The position numbers and the translations under genes are program-made. A stretch of DNA of 64,000 nt from Portunus trituberculatus (Eukaryota > Arthropoda > Malacostraca > Decapoda > Portunidae), in contig NC_059301.1 of the NCBI RefSeq assembly GCF_017591435.1, positions 13,887,254 through 13,951,253 on the forward strand, written 5' to 3'. Of the stretch, positions 52,959-64,000 are shown piece after piece (positions within the stretch are counted from its first letter, which is position 1; the number at the start of each line of letters is the position of its first letter). Below the pieces are notes generated by a model. It had not been told where the DNA came from. It was given only the letters and a program-made list of their open reading frames with translations, and searched no databases.

Positions 52959-53020
<62 letters not shown>

Positions 53021-53755
53021 GTGTTGATTTTTCCAAATTAAAGTGAAGAACAATCTAATTTAGTGAATTTGGATACAGAATGAACAAGGAAACGTTAGTG
53101 GAGAACGAAAGCTGACGACGACGATGATGACAGAGAATGACAATGATGATGATGATGACATTCAACTTACTTAAATCTTTATTAGTCAGGAGAAATATCA
53201 TTATGACACCTGGAATAAAACCGTGTATAGATTAATCAATTTATCTATTTTTTTCCACCTTAGTATGTATATTTGCTTTCGACTCGATCCCTTGACCTAT
53301 ATAATACAAATGTATACAGTAACTCGAATCAGTCATGGCCTTAATCTTTTCTTAACCCGTTTCTTCACCTTATTTCTATTCCTCTTGCTCGTTTACTTCC
53401 TGCTCCGATCTCTTTGTATCTCTTCTCTTACGTTTTTCTTTTCTTTTATCTCTCTCCAACCTCTCTTTTCACTATTTTATTCTTCCTTCTCTGTTTCTTC
53501 ACTACTAATTTCTTTTCTTCTTGTTCCTTTTCTTTTCCTTTTCTGACCTTTTGTCTCCTTTTTGTCCCTTCTATTTTTTTCATTTCTCTTTCTTCAATTT
53601 GCTTTCCTTCTCATTAGTCTTCTTTCTATCATTTATTTTGATTATCTATCATACTTTCATTAAGTTTCTTTGTACTTCGTCTGTCGGTTATCTCTTTGTA
53701 TGTCCGTCTGTGCAGTACGACATGTGACCTGACTGTACAATAGAAGCATTTGTTT

Positions 53756-53821
<66 letters not shown>

Positions 53822-54480
53822 TCACTCCTGATCATAATATAAACACTAACCATTTATAAAGAAATATTCAGTGCAGCATTAAACTAAATTCACTTGATGT
53901 GGGGGCCTTCCCCGCAGTACTCCAGCCCCTTGGTAACAGAATGACTCCCTCCCAGAAACCGGTTTGAACTAATATTAATAAAAGAAACATGACTAGATTG
54001 CAAAAGTCTATAGCGTAAACATGTTCTGGTTCCTCTCTTAGTTGCATAACAGTCTCCCATCTGTTCGTTTGTTTGCCTTAGGACCCTGTATGTATGTACA
54101 GTCCGAACAGCTGGTAGTATTACTGGTAATGTAATGTTTCTAGTACCCTTAGGTAATGAATCAATAACATCACGATAATTAATTTAGCACATGAACGCGT
54201 GAATTAGGTATAGACAATTAGCCTTTCTAAGTATGAGCATTATGCAATTTGCAGGCTAAAGTCCCTCGCACCCTGACACACTGGTATGATCTGAGTTGCT
54301 GCCTGATTTCAGACAACACCTCAGGCAGCTCCAGTAAACTTACCGGCACACAATTGGCTCCTAAACAGGTGCTATAGTGTTGTGTGGAAGAGTGCTCATC
54401 ATTACCATGTGCTGCGCACCGCGGGGGCGACATGACAGCCGTGTTGAATTAGCAGCCAAGGTGACTACAGTGGTATTAAG
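52320..54480. other. No supported gene; CT arrays and pyrimidine-rich DNA
   Basis: CT arrays at 52964-53017 and 53759-53819. A strongly pyrimidine-rich plus strand (53330-53640) produces spurious Phe/Leu/Ser-rich frames. Confidence 0.55.
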
Positions 54481-54501
54481 TGGGTCAGACAAAGACAATA
54501 T

Positions 54502-54502
<1 letters not shown>

Positions 54503-54546
<44 letters not shown>
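54503..54546. repeat. (CA)n microsatellite
   Basis: 22 CA units. Confidence 0.95.
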
Positions 54547-54548
<2 letters not shown>

Positions 54549-55018
54549 TGTGCATCTCTGTAACATCGGAAGTTATTCTTCATTCTCTAGTGCTACAAGG
54601 TTCTAACATTCGTGCATTTCTACTTTCCCTCTTCCTGCCATGAATTTATTATGGGTCTCTCATTCATAACATAACCTGAAGGTCAAGAAACTTTCTCTTA
54701 GGAGAACTGGCGTGTCTCATTGTTTATTCCCTTGGTAATCCCCGCTTCTAAAACACCTTGAGTTATTAACTGGAAAGAAACGTCGCATTTAAGTTGAGGG
54801 TGACTGATACTCATACCTAGGCACTGTCTATCACTCTACTTTATGTTGCAGGTGCCACGAAAACCTGTTTGAATCTCAAGTCAGGCCGTGTTGTGCACAC
54901 CTCAGCCTGCCTTAGTTGAATTCACTAGGACATTCTTTATCGCATGTTTAAAGACATCCACCAACACACAAAAGTGCTTAGTAAAATCTGTACAATATTT
55001 CTAAGAACACACCTCCTA

Positions 55019-55020
<2 letters not shown>

Positions 55021-55087
<67 letters not shown>
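55021..55087. repeat. (CA)n microsatellite
   Basis: About 33 CA units. Confidence 0.95.
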
Positions 55088-55089
<2 letters not shown>

Positions 55090-55240
55090 TACTGGCTATT
55101 TCCCTGGCTGTTGAATAAACACCCAGAAAGAGTCAGCAGACGCAGTACCTTAGTCTGAAGTGCAGCAGCAAGTGACAGGAGTCCCGCAACACCCCTCACT
55201 GAGTACTGGGATCACAGCGGCCTCCCCACTCTACACTCAC

Positions 55241-55336
55241 CGACACACTACCTTCTGGCTGCTGCCCCGGACCGGGCTGGCTCCTGGCTGAGATGGCAGC
55301 CTTCAGGATGAGGAGGCTCACAGCCGGCAGGCACAT
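55241..55336 (-). other. Possible signal-peptide-encoding first exon, minus strand
   Basis: An ATG at 55336 opens a 32-codon frame starting MCLPAVSLLILKAAISA and ends at a consensus donor (GTGTCG|GTGAGTG). The stretch is GC-rich against an A/T-rich background. It could be exon 1 of a secreted or membrane protein running to lower coordinates, but no partner exon was found and the Lys within the hydrophobic stretch weakens the signal-peptide reading. Confidence 0.25.
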
Positions 55337-55339
55337 AAA

Positions 55340-56499
55340 AACTTGCCTAGCTTACTGGAAATGACCCCAAACACTTTTCTCAAGCCACGTGCACAATGAT
55401 GGTCACATAGACATTGCTGGTGTCACTGAGGAAATGTGTTTAGAGACAATGTTGCTAGAATGTGTTGGAAAGTTCCAGGCAAAATATATGAGAAAAAGTA
55501 TTAGGTTTCTCCCACCGGTCCTGTTATCCCTACAAAGTTCAATATAATTGTATCAAATAAGTTTTCAAGACGGACAGGAATTCGGATTTCTAGTTCATTT
55601 CAGACAAAACGCACCAATATTTATCAAGCCGACAAGTAAATATCCTTAAAACACTTTATAATCTATAAAGAAAATCTCACCTTCCTATATTGGCGGGGCA
55701 GAGTGTGGGGCAGGAGGGAGAGTCAATCAGGACAAGGAAACTCCCCTTGCTTGTGTACGTCTATTATGTATAATATCAAAGAACAACCAGTAAACCTAAC
55801 CTAACAGGATGTTTGTATTAAAACTATGTATACTTCTACCGCTACAGAACTGGGTCAACAGCAGTAGTAAATTGGAAATACTTGTAATTCAAAACGTTGC
55901 AAAGATGTCATAATGGTACAGTACGTACACTAATATATAGCTAGCATATGTATATCAGTACATCTTGCTACAGGATCGTCTATCTCAGTATTATTGGTAC
56001 AGCTATTACATGGTAGCACTTCATAACACCGTTGGTATAAAGAACTACAATGGAAAAATGGAAATGGAGTGCACACTTAATACTCGAGAGGCACAGTGAG
56101 ACAGTGGTAAATACGTTCCTTGTTAGTACATCAAAATGTTGTTAACAGGACAAGTAGTACAGAACACGTCCTTAGTATCAAGGCAGTCCCTGCAGGTACA
56201 GTACTTCACAAAGGAGAACGGTACAGAAGGATACTCACGAGGAAGTCAGCATAGAACAAAGATAGGAACGGTAGAGAAAGATGCATATGGCCGTAATGAG
56301 GAATTAAATAGAAAGGCTGGAACGGTATCGGATACTCGTGGCCAATAACGCAGAAATGAAAAAAAGGAAAGAAAAATATATTCTTTCAATGTGAGAAGAC
56401 GGTCTCGGTTCGTGTTATTCCTTTAACGTCTACAAGGAAATATGCACTCATATGTAACTTAAAAGAACTGGAATCAAGTAGAATGAATTCTTAACTGAG

Positions 56500-56574
<75 letters not shown>

Positions 56575-57400
56575 AATCAAAATCTCAAGTATTCAGTAAA
56601 CCAAGGCAACCACACACAGTATAAATAAGATGGTACAAAAACACGATCTGACACCAAGACTATGAAATAAATAACAGACTCAACTCTAGTTTTTCCTTCC
56701 CTTGACAGCTATGAATAGCCGCGGGAGGAGCGAGACGAGACGCAGGATAAGGCGAGAGATGGTGAGTGAAATCGTAACTCCCAAAGATAAGATCATCTGG
56801 TGTCCATCATTAAGGCAGTGTCCTTGGGCAGGTGACGCAGGAACAGAATGAGGGAGCGGCTCAAAAGGATGAAGGCGTGAAGAATGGAGGAATAGTGTCG
56901 TCTGGTTTCAAGGACGAGGCTAAGGATCGGTTACTGAAAACACAACGCTGCAACAATGAGGCCATATGGCGTACCGGTTTGGGGTTACGAAAACGCCCTA
57001 CCTCTTCCACCGAGAAACTTCTGTGAGCTGGTATCAAACTCGGAACTTTAATGTCTGAACCAAGTACTGTAACGAGCTACCCTTGAAGCAGAGAGAGAGA
57101 GAGAGAGAGAAGGATGGAGAAAGATAGGCTGTAGAAGTGGTGTTAAGTGTGATAGTGAAAGAGAATGGCTCGAGGGATAACCAGGAGGATGAAAAATAGG
57201 GTGGGTGAGGGTGGCAGCTTTACAAGGCCATGGGAGGGCGGTAGGAAGGCAGATCCGAGGAAATTCAATACTCTAAGTTACAAGTTATCCTGTAAGTCAC
57301 CTCTACTCTCCCTCACAATCCCAGAGGCTTTAGGGACTCGCAGGTTTTCAGTGTAGGAGAGAGCAGCAGAGTTGTCAGGCTGTGGGTGGGTGTCATGTAC
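55340..57400. other. No supported gene; one (CT)n array
   Basis: CT array at 56503-56573 and a GA tract at about 57091-57110. A tRNA-like A-box resemblance near 56968 was not backed by a full tRNA fold. Confidence 0.5.
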
Positions 57401-57418
57401 TCGCAGTGGGGCGGGAAC

Positions 57419-57812
57419 TCAGTACCTCGGGTTGGAGTTATCATCTAAATCGCCTCTGTTATCCCTCACCACTAAAGGTTCTGGGGATATCGAGGATTTA
57501 GGAGGCGGCTTCTTGCTTCCTCGGCGGCAGCACATGACACGGCAGCATTCGTCCTTCTTCTCGTGGATGAGTTTCTCGTAGCCAACGCAAACCATCACCA
57601 CCACCATGATGATTGTGGAGATTCCCAACACCAGAAAGATCCCCTGAAGGTTGTACAGCTTGTCCTCTGTAAAGGGTGGAGGGAAGGAGTCAACGGCGAC
57701 ACATCTAATGACGATACAGACCTTACAGCTCGCCAGGAATGCATATTGCAGGACAAAAAAATTGCGCTGCTTAATAATTACAGTGACAAAAAACATTACA
57801 CACACACCCACA

Positions 57813-57855
<43 letters not shown>

Positions 57856-57858
57856 GCA

Positions 57859-57911
<53 letters not shown>

Positions 57912-57922
57912 ACGCGCGCGCA

Positions 57923-57973
<51 letters not shown>

Positions 57974-59048
57974 TTTCTATAGTGATAGTCGCAAACGGCT
58001 ACTTAGTTACTGGTTTTCATTAAAGCGGAACGACCTTTATGAGATTACTTCTCATTATTCAAGCAAGAAGAAATTAAAATATCGACGACCCAGGCAAAGT
58101 CGCAGCGCGCTCTGACCCACGCACTCACCGCCGTCATCTTCTCCAGTGAGGAAAGTGAAGGTAGTGCCGGCCATGCGGGTGCGGCCCCGGAACCCGTCCG
58201 CCCTCAGGTTGTAGCGCCGCAGCCGGTACAGACCCCCGAGGCGGAACTCAAAGCTGTGGAGAGAAGGCATGTGTTATTGTGTGATGCAGTGATTGTGTCC
58301 CTATCATTCTTCCTACAGCCTTCACAACATCGAAGAAGAACAAGTCTCATGATATGTCCTTACAAGTTAATCAAAGTCCTCAGAAAATGTTGGATAAATT
58401 TACGAATGATGACAGAATTAGGCAAATTTTAAGTGCTAAGAAACTGCCTTGTGTAGGTTTGCTAGCCCTTTAAAGTCACCTTACTTCCATATATTCTTAG
58501 ATAAACTCTCCTACCTTGCCACCGAATCTAAATGCAACCAACCCCAACCAGTACTTAGCACGCAGCATCACTCCTTCCCACAACTCCTTTGTACCTTTAT
58601 TTACATACCACAAATCCTGCACTGTAATCCTGCTACTTCTCTCGTGATGCTGCAAAAGATTCCCGGATACGTCTGTGACCTTGCTGACAGCTGTCCAACC
58701 TACCAGTGAGCGATTAACTAGTACTTATAGTAATACTAAATGTTTCGCTTCCATCCCTTAACTCCCACAGGCTCTAACCGATGTCATTTAGGTTTTCACG
58801 GATCTAATAAGGATTCTTCACTACCTACTAATGAAAAGTTAATAAATCATCTTTTCTGCCTTTGATAAACTACCCTGATGAATGAAAGACCAGAACGCTC
58901 AAGGATATGAAGCTGAATGATCATACCCGAGGCGGCCCGACGCTGGCTCATGTAGAGAGGTGGGGTCGAAGTCACCGCCGTCCGCCACTGTCTTGAGAGT
59001 GATGTAGTGGCGGCTGGAGTCTTGAGGGTCCTTGTAAATCAACGTCAC
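57419..59048 (-). CDS. Single-pass membrane protein, 3' three exons only
   Basis: Exons in transcription order 59048-58927, 58253-58129 and 57666-57419 join in frame (GT-AG; phases 2 then 1) to give the last ~164 residues of a protein. I do not recognise the family. The extracellular part contains VTLIYKDPQDSSRHYITLKT and GFEFRLGGLYRLRRYNLRAD, beta-strand-like and rich in Arg. After EDGEDKLYNLQG comes one membrane helix (IFLVLGISTIIMVVVMVCVG). It is followed by a ~50-residue tail with a palmitoylation-type cysteine group (KKDECCRVMCCRRG), a KKPPPK stretch and an acidic end, DNRGDLDDNSNPRY. Helix followed by a basic/Cys segment suggests type I topology. The exon at 58253-58129 is GC-rich, unlike its surroundings, which supports coding selection. 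The 5' exons should lie above 59.05 kb on this strand, in or beyond the window; none could be assigned. Confidence 0.75.
57800..57971. repeat. (CA)n microsatellite in the membrane-protein gene
   Basis: CA array of ~170 bp with CGCG and AA interruptions, in the last intron of the membrane-protein gene. Confidence 0.95.
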
Positions 59049-59444
59049 CTGAGGAAGGAAGGAAACTGGTCACTGGTGGCTCAAGGGAGGAGACGAATAG
59101 GCGTGCTGAGCTAGTCTAGATGGAAAAAAGAATGATGTACAGCAAATAATACAAGACAGAAAATAGAGAGCAATAAAGAGTGTGTGAGTATATTCTGGTA
59201 AATATGAGGTTTTTAATGCTTTGGGTAATATTGCTATGTGCGGTAGAGATGCGAGAGGAAATGCTAGGAGAAGATATGGGAGAAAAAATGATGAATAGAG
59301 GATATCAGAATGCATAGTAGACATTGAAGGGGTATGAATGTAGTTAAGCAAAATATAAGGCCACATGCTGATAGAGAAAAAAGGTGGACATGCTAGGAGG
59401 AAATATGGAGAAAAGAACAAGGGAAAACAGGCTATACAGAACAG

Positions 59445-59449
<5 letters not shown>

Positions 59450-59519
<70 letters not shown>
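59450..59519. repeat. (GA)n microsatellite
   Basis: About 35 GA units. Confidence 0.95.
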
Positions 59520-59522
<3 letters not shown>

Positions 59523-59747
59523 TGATAGTAAAATCGGACAAAATAAGAAGTTATATAATGATTCAGGTTATTAGGCGCTTTGATTAAACAATTCTACAAG
59601 TGACCATTGATCAAGTGCTGTTAGGAAGGTGAAACTGCCAACCAGACGACTGAACTAAATGGAGAAAGAGAGGACGGGGAATATACTTGATAACTTGTGC
59701 ATTACGTATTGATGTTGGAAATTAGATGAAAGAGGTGGTGGTACTGG

Positions 59748-59748
<1 letters not shown>

Positions 59749-59804
<56 letters not shown>

Positions 59805-59813
59805 GTAGCTATT

Positions 59814-59891
<78 letters not shown>
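59749..59891. repeat. Opposed (GT)n and (CA)n arrays
   Basis: GT 59749-59803 and CA 59817-59891, about 13 bases apart, form a near-perfect inverted repeat able to fold into a ~54-bp hairpin. Confidence 0.93.
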
Positions 59892-59892
<1 letters not shown>

Positions 59893-60219
59893 CACGCAAG
59901 ATTGACATTGTGGTTATCGTTCTGACACGCAGTAATAAGAGTAGTAAGAAAGATTCACGCGACTTACAACCAGCAGCAGCGTAGGATAACATTATGACTT
60001 ACTGATGTGGCACGTTTGGCAGCAATAAGCCACCCCGTACTCCTTCCCTCCCACACAAGCACATAACAACAACACATACATTCTTAGCAAATGCCCACCA
60101 CACGCTACCGCCACCAGTGTAGTAAAACATGCAAGTACTATAAGATATACACACACACACACACAATAAGAATAAAAGCAAGACATTTTTTTATTATCCA
60201 AACAGAAGAAGGCTGGAAC

Positions 60220-60242
60220 TTACACACACACACACACACACA

Positions 60243-60287
<45 letters not shown>

Positions 60288-60405
60288 CCCACGAAAACAA
60301 AGATAATAGAAAAAAAAAGAAAAGAAAAGTTAAGTACCGCCTTGGCAACTCCCTAAGGAATGTAGCGACTTTTTATCAAGGTCAATAAATCGATCACGCA
60401 CTTGG

Positions 60406-60492
<87 letters not shown>

Positions 60493-60588
60493 CAAGACTC
60501 GTGCAGTACCCTTTAAAAATCGAGAAAGACATAGTGAGTGGGAGGGAAGATAGAATTTCGCCTTCGTGTTTATTCTGATACTTACTGA

Positions 60589-60663
<75 letters not shown>

Positions 60664-60940
60664 AATGCACAGAAATACAGATTGAAACAAGAACGCGAGG
60701 AAGATAAGGAGGAAGAGGAGGAGGAAGCTGGTGAAGGAGGAACAGGAAGAGAAGAAAAATAAGGATGAAGGATGAAAATGATGAGGAGGTGCAAGAGGAA
60801 CAGCTGATGAAGAGGGAGAAGATGAAATGGCAGAAAAGGAGGAGGAAGAGGAGGAGGAGGAGGAGGAGGAGGAGGAGGAGGAGGAGGAGGAAGAGCATTA
60901 TGTGAATGAGCGGCAAGTGAATGTGAGAGAGGAGTAAGAA

Positions 60941-61002
<62 letters not shown>

Positions 61003-61032
61003 GTTGACATGGAAACGAAACTTATATGTGTC

Positions 61033-61116
<84 letters not shown>
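60220..61116. repeat. Cluster of CA/CT and four (GA)n arrays
   Basis: CA-CT 60220-60286; GA 60410-60490, 60592-60657, 60943-60999 and 61036-61116; and GAG/GGA-rich sequence between (60690-60895). The CT array at 60245-60286 can pair with any of the GA arrays. Confidence 0.93.
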
Positions 61117-61118
<2 letters not shown>

Positions 61119-64000
61119 GGGAGAGAGAGGGAGGGAGGAAGAAGGAGGGAGGAAGGAAAGGAGGGGGAGGGGGAGGGAGAGGCTAGGAAGGAGAGAGACA
61201 AGAAAAAAGGAAGGTCAGAAGTGAAGCAAAGGCAAGTTAAGCTAAGTTGTCGAGACAATGCCAATTAACCTCGAGAACTCCTCGCAGAATATCTACACTC
61301 TAGTTACTATCTAGCGATTTAATACAGCTTCAGAAATTTGGGTTGGGATCAAAATAGTAAAGACTTTAGCCATTAATTAATCTTTTGACCTCCATAGACC
61401 GTTCCCGGTACAAATAAAATAGTCTAGTCATGCCCAAAAAATCATGGTAAAAATGCTTCTCAGTATGGAAGGGATTAAAATCTACGTAAAATTATTATTA
61501 TAGAAACAAGATGTTAAAAAGAAAAAGGGGTGGAAAAAGAAAGGAGTGCAGAGTGGGATAATAACAAGGAAGAAGAGGTACAGTAAGGATGAAAGACAGA
61601 CCCACAGACTTGATAGAGATATTATATGTGCAAAGAAAAGAGCAGACCAATGGACCTAATGAACGAGAGAGAGCGGTGAGTAATAGGATTGGAGGCATGA
61701 CGGAAAGGACAAAAGGCGAAGCATGAAGGGCGTAACAGAGGGTAGTGATGAAAAATACACCGGTGGACAAAAGAATAAATAGATAATGAAAAATAATGAA
61801 TAAGAAGGAAATAGGAAAAAAAATATGTAGTTTGTAGATTAATAAGAATATAGAAGACAGCAAAAGAAAATATAAGTAAGCAAAATAATTAGTGAAAAAC
61901 AATAGAAATAAAGAATCTTACCAGTAATAATAAAAAAAACAATGAAAATATTGAATAAAAAAATATAAGTAAAAAGAATAGAAATAGTTGATAGATGTAT
62001 AGGAAAAATAAGACTTCTTTAAAGAACAAAGGCAATAAAATGCTAATAAGAATAATAATAAGAAAATAACAGTAATAATAATGAAGAAAGAGCTTGCGGC
62101 CTGCGGTAGTGGCGGAGAGGGCGTGGGGGTTGGAAGAGAGTAGCACTGGGCTGGGCTGGATTGGGCAGGTAGGTACTTTATAACAACACTACGCGGTGAA
62201 ACTATCGATTCCCGTGACCTTGAGGTAATGAGGTACTGTACCATTACTTATCTTCCTTGTCGCCTGCCCTGAACCATAACGTAGATCCACTACTCGTATA
62301 TCCATAATAGTCTATCCACATTCGTGCTCTACTTCTATTTTATCCATACTCATTCCAGCATGATTACCTTGCTATCCACATTTCTGCTCTACCTTATCCA
62401 AATCCTTTCCATTGTGATCTACTCTCCTTTGCTTGCCACTTGTCCTGAGTTCTATAGCTAATGTCTAGGACTATCTATCCACACCAATGCTATAACTTAT
62501 TCATATACATTCCAGTCTTCTTTTGCCCTATCGGACGCTTTTCATTTATGCAAGAGGGCCTCTGGTCAAGGCCTATAAAACGGCAGTCAGAAAGATTCAC
62601 TGAAGGTGCCACTCCCTAAAAAGGACTTCAGGTCATAAGTAAGAGGGAATAAAGAAGCAGGCAAGGGGTTCCAGAGTTAACATGATCTCCTTTCTCCTGC
62701 TGTTACACAATTCCGTTCTATCAAACCACCAAGTATTGTTGTAGCTAAACCGCACCTACCAAAAAACCTACCTTCTCCTATCCTTTTGCACGCCTAAATA
62801 TGTAACCCCGTTCCTGTTTTATCTCATATCATTATCATCATCATCTTTAGTCACCTCATCTGTTTACTTTGGTATTCCAGACCTCAACAGAACTTCTAAT
62901 ATCATGCTCTCACCTGTTCCTTGACTGTCTATCTATCCTTTTATCTCTGCTGTCTGTTTGCTGATTCCAGATATTAGCAAAACTTTTTAAATTTCATGTC
63001 TTCATCTAATTCCTTGTCTACCTATTTTTCCCTTCACCTCTATTGTCTACTCGTGTATTCCAGACCTCAGCAGAACGTCTAACTTTATGCTCTCACCCAG
63101 TTCCTATCTATCTGTCTATCTATGTATCTTTCCTATTCATATGTAAACGTAACATGGATGACCTTCGTCCCTTAGCAGCAGAAGGCTAGATATGTAGGTC
63201 AGTGAGCCAGCCCTGAAAACAGTGTGAGAGGAGTCATTAATAGTGAATTAGGAGACAAACATATCAATTATTCTGCGTCTTCGGCACGCGGTAATCTCTT
63301 CAAGGATGCATGAGTAATGTAACCAGCGGCGGTAACTCACATGAATCCCTGCCGCTGAATCATTCCTTTTTTTTCTCTGTATCGCGTGTGTTGTGTTACT
63401 CACGCCAATTAGTTTTTTGCTTTATTTTACGTGTGTTGTGTTTAGCATTCCTTTTCTGTTTAGTATTGTGTTGCTGGTGCTTTGTTGCTTCTGTGCGTGC
63501 TTCCATAAAACAAAAAAATAAGTTCTCTAAATGAAAATTATGAGAAAAAGATCACAAGAAATCGACAAAGAAAAATATTATCTGGATATTTTCTATGCAC
63601 CAGGAAAATCACTAAAGTGGGGAATAAATTTGCAAAAAAAAAAAAAAAAAAAAAAAGGTCGATTGAGTTACATCATGTATTACCTGACATGGAATGTTTC
63701 CCCCGAACACACGACCCATACTGACTTTTCTTTTTTTTTTTCAAAGGGGCAAAAGAGAAGGCAGCTAGCTAGAGGGAGAGTGGGAAGTGAAGAGACGAAA
63801 AGAGTAAGAATAAAGATAGGTTGTGGGTTGGACAATATTACCATTTTTTTTCTAAACCATGCAAACATGCACTGTCCAACTATGCGTGGAGATTGCCACC
63901 TTAGCAGGTGACGTGCGTGGACCTTCTGTGCAAGCTCAGTGGAAGGGCTAAAACAATACACAACTGCCCTTCATATATACTTCGCTCCATCCCGGTCTTA
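61117..64000. other. No supported gene
   Basis: A/T-rich DNA with an AAT-type stretch (61920-62085), the three-unit ~92-bp repeat and a poly(A) run at about 63638-63657. The 5' exons of the membrane-protein gene may be hidden here, but none could be recognised. Confidence 0.5.
62872..63135. repeat. Three tandem units of ~92 bp
   Basis: Units start near 62872, 62963 and 63056 with attccaga(cctcag/tattag)caga-type words. Each continues catgctctcacc-like, gttccttgtctatctatc-like and cctctgctgtct-like, strongly diverged. Confidence 0.7.

Noticed and set aside
53223..53727. Hydrophobic multi-span membrane protein on the plus strand
   Set aside because: Phe/Leu/Ser-rich frames in all three plus frames come from pyrimidine-rich sequence, not from codon-biased coding.
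54361..54555. Ig-like coding exon on the minus strand (TLAANSTRLSCRP)
   Set aside because: The frame closes before the nearby donor (54.34 kb) and starts in a CA array; the resemblance is too short.
56960..57090. Third tRNA-derived SINE family
   Set aside because: Only a loose A-box resemblance (tggcgtaccggtttgggg) and a poor B-box match; no second copy seen.

Overview
This is a eukaryotic, very probably arthropod and most likely decapod-crustacean (crab-like) genomic window. The evidence is spliced genes with GT-AG introns, an extreme density of GA, CA and TA microsatellites, decayed CR1-group LINEs, tRNA-derived SINEs, hAT- and mariner-like MITEs, and a secreted cysteine-rich protein of the WAP-like kind common in crustaceans. 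The species assignment is inference. No prokaryotic, viral or CRISPR-like system is visible.

Layout. From 1 to about 10.9 kb there is no gene I can support: microsatellites, copies of a dispersed ~130-bp repeat, CpG-rich islands (about 0.56-0.86 and 2.7-2.9 kb), and a promoter-like cluster of CCAAT boxes with a CRE at 7.63-7.72 kb. Two CR1-group LINEs lie head to head at 10.98-17.0 kb. The minus-strand copy is 5'-truncated. The plus-strand copy is nearly complete but frameshifted, and its ORF1 carries a PHD finger plus an SGNH-esterase domain. A seven-exon NUDT19-like Nudix hydrolase gene occupies 18.28-24.30 kb (+), with transposon relics in its three longest introns. Non-coding repeat-rich DNA fills 24.5-38.4 kb, including a tandem duplication at 31.52-33.08 kb that ends in a ~1,038-bp (TA)n array.

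A two-exon gene at 40.14-41.03 kb (+) encodes a secreted protein with three identical-spacing six-cysteine WAP-like modules. A five-coding-exon homologue of C20orf27/ADISSP runs on the minus strand from 50.08 to 46.53 kb, with leader exons and a CRE-bearing promoter candidate near 51.7-51.83 kb. The 3' three exons of an unrecognised single-pass membrane protein lie on the minus strand at 59.05-57.42 kb; its 5' exons were not found. The rest, to 64 kb, is microsatellite-dense intergenic or intronic DNA.

The genes do not form a functional cluster. NUDT19 is a CoA/acyl-CoA type hydrolase family, ADISSP a small conserved protein, and the WAP-like protein secreted. Most of the novelty is in repeat architecture: intact MITE target-site duplications inside NUDT19 introns, two LINE families sharing a conserved 3' tail, SINEs running into dinucleotide arrays, and paired TA-array copies that differ mainly by extra AT dinucleotides.
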